A stretch of DNA of 64,000 nt, from NCBI GenBank assembly GCA_045531895.1, contig JAZSEW010000119.1, positions 19,657 through 83,656 on the forward strand, in the 5' to 3' direction. Both the position numbers and the translations under genes were made by a program. A model generated the notes under the pieces. It saw nothing but the letters and a program-made list of their open reading frames with translations, was not told where the DNA came from and did not search any database. Shown here in pieces: positions 60,051 to 64,000 of this stretch; positions within the stretch are counted from its first letter, which is position 1; every line of letters starts with the position of its first letter. The stretch is from SIG299 sp045531895 (lineage in GTDB: Bacteria; Bacillota; Clostridia; Lachnospirales; Lachnospiraceae).

Positions 60051-60746
60051 CTATCTCAGTGTAATTACTGTAAATTCCACGCCATGCAATGTCTCTTTCG
60101 TTACCACACCCTGTGCTTTTTCTTTTGCAAAATCCTCCTCCGGACGATTTACGGACAGAATCAGTCTGGAATAACCTCCCTTACCTTCCTTATCTGCCTG
60201 TTCATAGGCTGCTGCCTCGTCCTTTAAAATCTTTGCCAGAATATCCGGTGCGCAATCAGTAGAATCTAACACAAGATTATAGTTGGAATAATTAAAATAC
60301 TCAATATTGTAAAGCTCTTTATAACGCGCATCTTCTGTTTCTGCACGCTTCTTTAAGTTTTCCTTTGCATCCTCCAAAGACTCATAATGCTCCACATCAC
60401 CGCGACTGGAATCACCTGCCACACGTTTTGCCGCCACATCAAGGCTTACAGAGAGAAATACCTTAAAAGACTTCTCTACAAAATGCCATGCCAGACGTGA
60501 ATCAAATAGAATGCTCTTGTCCGGATTTTCTCTGGAAATACGCGCTGTTGTATCGTCAATTTCATGATCATACTTTGGATCTTTGTTCATTAGTTCATTC
60601 ATTTCCAGAACACTGAGACCATGCTCCTCCGCAATCTTACGAATTACCTTTCCTGTAGAAAAAATCTCATAACCGTATTCTGCCTCTAATATTTTACTTA
60701 ATGTAGACTTGCCGCTTCCTAAATTTCCTGTTAATGTAATATGCAT
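60051..60746 (-). CDS. Cytidylate-kinase-like P-loop protein
   Basis: A 231-residue nucleotide-binding protein. The P-loop 'GNLGSGKSTLS' is at residues 6-16, followed by 'YGYEIFSTGKVIRKIAEEHG' and a lid region rich in Arg/Asp ('AAKRVAGDSSRGDVEHYES'). It resembles cytidylate-kinase-like proteins, which are not canonical CMP kinases. Substrate unknown. I chose ATG 60746, which is weakly supported by AGAGGAA; upstream in-frame codons have none. It is first in an operon with the two linker lipoproteins, a pairing that I cannot explain. Confidence 0.85.
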   Translation of the reverse strand: MHITLTGNLGSGKSTLSKILEAEYGYEIFSTGKVIRKIAEEHGLSVLEMNELMNKDPKYDHEIDDTTARISRENPDKSILFDSRLAWHFVEKSFKVFLSVSLDVAAKRVAGDSSRGDVEHYESLEDAKENLKKRAETEDARYKELYNIEYFNYSNYNLVLDSTDCAPDILAKILKDEAAAYEQADKEGKGGYSRLILSVNRPEEDFAKEKAQGVVTKETLHGVEFTVITLR

Positions 60747-60790
60747 TTCCTCTACCGACCTTTCTTTAGGGAATTCTTTTGTATTCCAAT

Positions 60791-60819
60791 ATTGTATCAA
60801 AAAAAACAGTTCCTGTCTA
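60791..60819 (-). promoter_or_regulatory. Promoter of the cytidylate-kinase-like/lipoprotein operon
   Basis: On the minus strand TAGACA (60814-60819), 17-bp spacer, TACAAT (60791-60796) preceded by TGA. It is close to the opposite VanZ promoter. Confidence 0.55.
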
Positions 60820-60827
60820 TGTGGTAT

Positions 60828-60856
60828 TTGCAAAACACCCCTGTAAGTGGTATAGT
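60828..60856 (+). promoter_or_regulatory. Promoter of the VanZ-family gene
   Basis: TTGCAA (60828-60833), 17-bp spacer, TATAGT (60851-60856). Confidence 0.6.
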
Positions 60857-60913
60857 ATTGTTATTCTTTTCAAATACTACGATACCATTTTATATAAAAG
60901 GAGCTCTTGCACA

Positions 60914-61438
60914 ATGAAACAAAACAAAGCACTCTCTAAAACAATACTGAGCCTTCTCCTAAAAATGCTTTCTTTCCTGCCGACTGTCGTCCTGTTGTTT
61001 CTGATTTTCGGCTTTTCAGCCCAGGACGGCGAATCCTCAGGCTCCTTAAGCTTTGAAGTCAGCTTGTTTTTAGTCCGGTTATTCGCTCCTTTTATTCCTG
61101 CAATGCAATCGGAAGATATATTAGTTGGCTATGCAGAACTAATTCACCTGTATGTACGCAAAGCTGCACACATGACAGAATATTTTCTTCTGGCACTGTC
61201 CCTTCAGTTGCCGCTTTCTGCCTGGCTCTCCAAAGTGCTATTTTGGAAAACCCGCATTCTCACCGGTGCTGCTGTTACTGTACTGCTTGCTGCCCTTGAT
61301 GAATTTCATCAAAGCTTCGTCCCCGGCAGGAGCGGTAATTTTATCGATGTCTGTATTGATTCCGTAGGAATACTTGCTGCTTCCCTTTGTTTATACATTT
61401 TCTATACAATACGTGAAAAGAGGCTTGCCCGCAGGTAA
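60914..61438 (+). CDS. VanZ-family membrane protein
   Basis: A 174-residue integral membrane protein with four or five helices. The VanZ fingerprint is seen in 'IFGFSAQDGESSGSLS' (the F-x-FS-x-Q/D region, near 35), 'LYVRKAAHMTEYFLLALS' (the K-x-x-H box, near 86) and 'DEFHQSFVPGRSGNFIDVCID' split around 'HQSFVPGRSG' near 130. VanZ confers low-level teicoplanin resistance in VanA clusters, but relatives are widespread and mostly unstudied. ATG 60914 follows AAAGGAG. It ends just before a terminator. Confidence 0.92.
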   Translation: MKQNKALSKTILSLLLKMLSFLPTVVLLFLIFGFSAQDGESSGSLSFEVSLFLVRLFAPFIPAMQSEDILVGYAELIHLYVRKAAHMTEYFLLALSLQLPLSAWLSKVLFWKTRILTGAAVTVLLAALDEFHQSFVPGRSGNFIDVCIDSVGILAASLCLYIFYTIREKRLARR

Positions 61439-61452
61439 GCCTCTCATTTTTA
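61419..61452. terminator. Terminator after the VanZ-family gene
   Basis: AGAGGCTTGCC-CGCA-GGTAAGCCTCT hairpin followed by CATTTTTA; the left arm overlaps the gene end. Confidence 0.78.
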
Positions 61453-61461
61453 TGACTATTC

Positions 61462-63252
61462 TTATTTTGCAATGGAGTATTTATCAAGATACTGATGATA
61501 CAGCTTATCAAATTCTCCTTTTTCCTTCAAATGGTGCTGATATTCATGAATATCCAAATCTTCATTTTCAGACATTTCAATTAAACAGCTGGCCACATTG
61601 GAGCAGTGATCAGATACACGCTCTAAGTTGGTAAGAATATCGGAAAGCACAAAACCATGTTCCATGGTACACTCTTCCTTCTGTAAACGTCTGATATGGC
61701 GCACACGAATCTGCTCCTTTAAATCATCCACAACCTGCTCTAATGGTTCAACCACATATGCCTTCTTTACATCCTGACTAATAAAGCAGTCTTCTGTAAT
61801 CTGTATTATTTCATTGATAGCGCCATACATCACACCAAGTTCCTGTATAGCTGTTTCAGAGAATTCCAGACCCTTATCCTTAATCTCATCGGCAGAATCC
61901 ACCACATTTACTGCATGGTCGGAAATACGCTCAAAGTCACCAATCATGTAAAGCAGCTTGGTTACTTCGCGGCTGTCGGTTTCTGTCATGCTTCTTGCAG
62001 AAAGCTTCATCAGATAAGAACCAAGAACATCCTCGTATATATCTACCTTATCTTCTGCCTCATGAACCTCCTGCGCTATCTTTTCATCATAGGTATTCAG
62101 CAAGGTAATTGCCTGCTGAATTGCCTTGGAAGAAAGCTTTGCCATCTGGTCAGCCACTTCATAGCAGCGCTCGATTGCAACGGACGGAGTCTCTAAGAGA
62201 CGTTCGTCCAACATGTCGGTGTAGCCATCGCCCTTGGTATCGGTACCCTTGATAGTTGCCATAGCAAGCTTCTCCAGTAAATTCGAAACCGGCATAAGCA
62301 AAGCAACAGAGAAAATTTTAAATACTGTATGAATCGCGGCAATTCCCCACATATCAATCACAGTTCCCTCTGCCCAATTAAACAGACCAAATACGTTAGT
62401 ACTTGTTAAAATCCATCCAATCAGGTAGTACGCACTCATCCATAAAATTACACCAATAATATTAAAGTACAAATGTACTAAAGCAGCTCTCTTACCGTTC
62501 TTATTGGCACTGATAGAAGAAAGCATAGCCGTTACGCAGGTACCGATGTTCTGACCCATGATAATTGGCATAGCGGCACTGTAAGTAATGGCACCTGTGC
62601 TGGATAATGCCTGCAAAATACCAACAGATGCAGAAGAAGACTGTACAATTGCAGTAAGTAATGTACCTGCCAGTACACCTAATAACGGATTATTGAACAA
62701 TAGTAATATCTGCTGAAATTCCGGACTGGATTTTAATCCGCTTACCGCACCGGACATAGTATCCATACCAACCATCAAAATAGCAAATCCCATCAGAATT
62801 ACACCGATGTCTTTTTTCTTTTCTTTTTTTGCAAACATAATCAGGCAGATACCAATTAACGCTAAAATTGGCATCCACGCCGAAGGCTTTAACCACGCCA
62901 GCCATTCCGCTGCACTTGCCGCACTACCGCCAAGACCGTTCAAACCGGTAATCCAGGCTGTTACCGCAGTACCCACATTGGCACCCATAATAACACCGAT
63001 TGCCTGAGAAAGCAGCATGGTTCCGGAGTTTACAAAACCAACTACCATTACGGTTGTTGCGGAAGAGGACTGAATTACTGCAGTCACACCAAGGCCAAGC
63101 AAAAAGCCCTTCCACTTGTTCGAAGTCAAATTCCCAAGAATTGTTTTCAGTTTCCGCCCGGCACTCTTTTTCAGGGCATCGCCCATAACGTCCATACCAT
63201 AAAGGAACAACGCAAGGCCGCAAACGAGGGTTAATACGTCAAATAAATCCAT
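61462..63252 (-). CDS. Na+/phosphate cotransporter with PhoU-like C-terminal domain
   Basis: A 596-residue transporter. The N-terminal 330 residues are the Na/Pi cotransporter membrane domain, with the duplicated motif 'QSSSATTVMVVGFVN' (near 60) and 'QSSSASVGILQAL' (near 205) that binds sodium and phosphate. The C-terminal 220 residues are PhoU-like helices ('SDHAVNVVDSADEIKDKG', 'SDHCSNVASCLIEM'). This matches the NptA/YjbB-type architecture. GGAGT precedes the ATG. The gene is probably controlled by phosphate, since five PhoP-box-like repeats and a structured leader lie upstream (63281-63438). Confidence 0.95.
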   Translation of the reverse strand: MDLFDVLTLVCGLALFLYGMDVMGDALKKSAGRKLKTILGNLTSNKWKGFLLGLGVTAVIQSSSATTVMVVGFVNSGTMLLSQAIGVIMGANVGTAVTAWITGLNGLGGSAASAAEWLAWLKPSAWMPILALIGICLIMFAKKEKKKDIGVILMGFAILMVGMDTMSGAVSGLKSSPEFQQILLLFNNPLLGVLAGTLLTAIVQSSSASVGILQALSSTGAITYSAAMPIIMGQNIGTCVTAMLSSISANKNGKRAALVHLYFNIIGVILWMSAYYLIGWILTSTNVFGLFNWAEGTVIDMWGIAAIHTVFKIFSVALLMPVSNLLEKLAMATIKGTDTKGDGYTDMLDERLLETPSVAIERCYEVADQMAKLSSKAIQQAITLLNTYDEKIAQEVHEAEDKVDIYEDVLGSYLMKLSARSMTETDSREVTKLLYMIGDFERISDHAVNVVDSADEIKDKGLEFSETAIQELGVMYGAINEIIQITEDCFISQDVKKAYVVEPLEQVVDDLKEQIRVRHIRRLQKEECTMEHGFVLSDILTNLERVSDHCSNVASCLIEMSENEDLDIHEYQHHLKEKGEFDKLYHQYLDKYSIAK

Positions 63253-63280
63253 GTGTACACTCCTGTCTTCTTTTGTTTTT

Positions 63281-63381
63281 CAGTTCAGACTATATCATTT
63301 GCCAAGCACCACAAAATGTGCTTGTACATTTTTGCGATAAAGCACTGAAAGTGCCTTTGCGAATGGGCACAGACTGAACTG
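63281..63381 (-). promoter_or_regulatory. Structured leader region of the Na/Pi transporter gene
   Basis: On the minus strand an 8-bp stem CAGTTCAG / CTGAACTG (63374-63381 with 63281-63288) closes about 101 nt that contain two inner hairpins, GCACT-TTC-AGTGC (63342-63354) and AAGCAC/GTGCTT (63304-63323). The layout is that of a three-way junction, as in riboswitches. It could instead be a DNA operator. I know of no class that matches. Confidence 0.45.
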
Positions 63382-63388
63382 ATTTCTT

Positions 63389-63438
63389 TTACTTTTTTGT
63401 TACTTTAAAATTACATAAATATTACTTCCATTTTACAT
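63389..63438. promoter_or_regulatory. Five-fold PhoP-box-like repeat
   Basis: Five hexamers, TTACTT, TTACTT, TTACAT, TTACTT, TTACAT, start at 63389, 63400, 63411, 63422 and 63433 with exactly 11-bp period and 5-bp spacers. The Bacillus PhoP box is TT-A/C/T-A-C-A repeats with about 5-bp spacers. Position upstream of a phosphate transporter supports phosphate control. Confidence 0.65.
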
Positions 63439-63620
63439 TACAGGTATAGTATACAACATATTTTCTCAATATACAAAGGAAATCTTGATAAAACATAAAA
63501 TTTTACATAGATTTTACCTAAAAGTAATTTTCGACATTAACTTAATAAAAGTCCGCTTCTACATAGTACATTCTCTGCTCTTCTACCATTGTTTTATATC
63601 GTTCGTAGGTCTTTGCGCAT

Positions 63621-63650
63621 AAAAAAACTGCACACTTTTACGTATGCAGT
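63621..63650 (-). terminator. Terminator of the truncated tRNA-Cys gene
   Basis: ACTGCA / TGCAGT stem (63628-63633 with 63645-63650) followed on the minus strand by TTTTTTT (63621-63627). It is 12 bp past the tRNA 3' end, as expected for the native terminator. Confidence 0.78.
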
Positions 63651-63661
63651 CTTTTCTTTCA

Positions 63662-63704
63662 AGGCGACTACCAGATTTGAACTGGTGATGACGGTGTTGC
63701 AGAC
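63662..63704 (-). tRNA. 3' half of tRNA-Cys(GCA), truncated (attachment-site remnant)
   Basis: On the minus strand the sequence reads from the anticodon loop CTGCAAC (anticodon GCA) through anticodon-stem 3' strand ACCGT, a 4-nt variable loop, T-arm ACCAG-TTCAAAT-CTGGT, acceptor 3' strand AGTCGCC and discriminator T (U73, an identity element of tRNA-Cys). Everything 5' of the anticodon loop is replaced by unrelated sequence, so no functional tRNA is made. The terminator still follows. This is the pattern left where an element integrates into a tRNA gene. Confidence 0.8.
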
Positions 63705-63764
63705 TTCTATTTCAAGTCTGGGAAACCGCATAAACAGTAAGGTTGGAGGTCATGAAATTTTAAG

Positions 63765-63785
63765 TTAAGCATTATTTAAGCATTA
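63765..63785. repeat. Direct repeat TTAAGCATTA x2
   Basis: Two exact copies of TTAAGCATTA at 63765-63774 and 63776-63785, one base apart, about 60 bp from the tRNA-Cys remnant. They could be arm-type integrase or excisionase sites. Confidence 0.5.
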
Positions 63786-63823
63786 GAGATACAATGCCAC
63801 CACAGTTATACTAAATAATCTTC

Positions 63824-63852
63824 TTGCGGTATTATCCGTAGAATTGTATAAT
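63824..63852 (+). promoter_or_regulatory. Promoter of the gene at 63884
   Basis: TTGCGG (63824-63829), 17-bp spacer, consensus TATAAT (63847-63852). Confidence 0.75.
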
Positions 63853-63883
63853 GTTAATCAGAAATCAAGGAGGATAACCAAAG

Positions 63884-64000
63884 ATGAAAAAAGCACTCAT
63901 AACCATATTTGCAATCATCGGTGTAATTTCCACATTACTTATTTTAGTAGGTGTCGGCTATTTTTTAGGAATGAAAAACCGAACTTCCGCACCAGTTCCA
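63884..64000 (+). CDS. N-terminus of a membrane-anchored or exported protein (partial)
   Basis: A frame open for 39 codons to the window end. ATG 63884 follows AAGGAGGATAACCAAAG and has its own promoter. The residues (MKKALITIFAIIGVIS and on) form a basic start and one long hydrophobic helix, as in a signal anchor. The family cannot be decided from 39 residues. It is the first gene to the right of the tRNA-Cys scar and may be the first gene of the integrated element. Confidence 0.65.
   Translation, partial: MKKALITIFAIIGVISTLLILVGVGYFLGMKNRTSAPVP

Noticed and set aside
63662..63720. An intact tRNA gene
   Set aside because: No D-arm or 5' acceptor strand; the sequence 5' of the anticodon loop is unrelated.

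Overview
The window looks like a chromosome segment of a Gram-positive, low-to-mid GC gut anaerobe of the Lachnospiraceae type (Clostridia). Indications are strong AGGAGG-type ribosome binding sites, sigma-A promoters with 17-bp spacers, a large Gram-positive SRP RNA, an S-box riboswitch on metK, Bacillus-like rhamnogalacturonan (Yes-type) genes, a YwmB-family protein and a preference for cytoplasmic-membrane lipoproteins with Pro/Thr linkers. I do not assign a genus.

Positions 1-19,000 form a plant cell-wall (rhamnogalacturonan I / arabinan) utilisation region. A minus-strand operon encodes a very large solute-binding protein with extra N-terminal beta-rich modules, two ABC permeases, an NHL/TPR/YIP1 membrane protein and the start of a DUF5696-like protein cut by the window edge. 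Divergent from it are an AraC regulator, two YesL-type DUF624 membrane proteins, then a plus-strand operon of an SGNH rhamnogalacturonan acetylesterase, a YesU-type DUF1961 protein, a PL11 rhamnogalacturonan lyase lipoprotein and a 65-residue Cys-rich protein. An ArsR-like regulator faces a GH51 arabinofuranosidase lipoprotein across a symmetric divergent promoter. From 19,000 to 22,000 lie an oxidoreductase, a TIM-barrel isomerase and a second AraC regulator. A cytoplasmic-type pectinesterase and an alpha/beta hydrolase at 50,800-52,900 add to the pectin theme.

Positions 22,000-50,400 are mostly housekeeping and signalling: deoB, PAP2 phosphatase, a glycosyltransferase with a large surface protein carrying a degenerate C39-like domain, YwmB, queT with a structured leader, an AlaX-type editing protein, asnS, a GGDEF/EAL protein, a two-component pair, SAM riboswitch-metK, an HD-GYP protein, murA, aroK, an unusual set (Ig-like small protein, TPR-AAA protein, lone ABC ATPase, large cyclic-nucleotide-fold protein), then tatD-rsmA-GNAT-tadA.

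Positions 50,400-64,000 hold the SRP RNA, a radical SAM activase, an ABC-F protein, an AI-2E/YtvI-type permease, two paralogous linker lipoproteins with a cytidylate-kinase-like protein, a VanZ protein and a Na/Pi cotransporter with a striking five-fold 11-bp PhoP-box-like array and a structured leader. At the right edge is the 3' half of a tRNA-Cys gene with its terminator, with no 5' half: this is most simply read as the attachment-site scar of an integrated element lying to the right, whose first gene begins at 63884.
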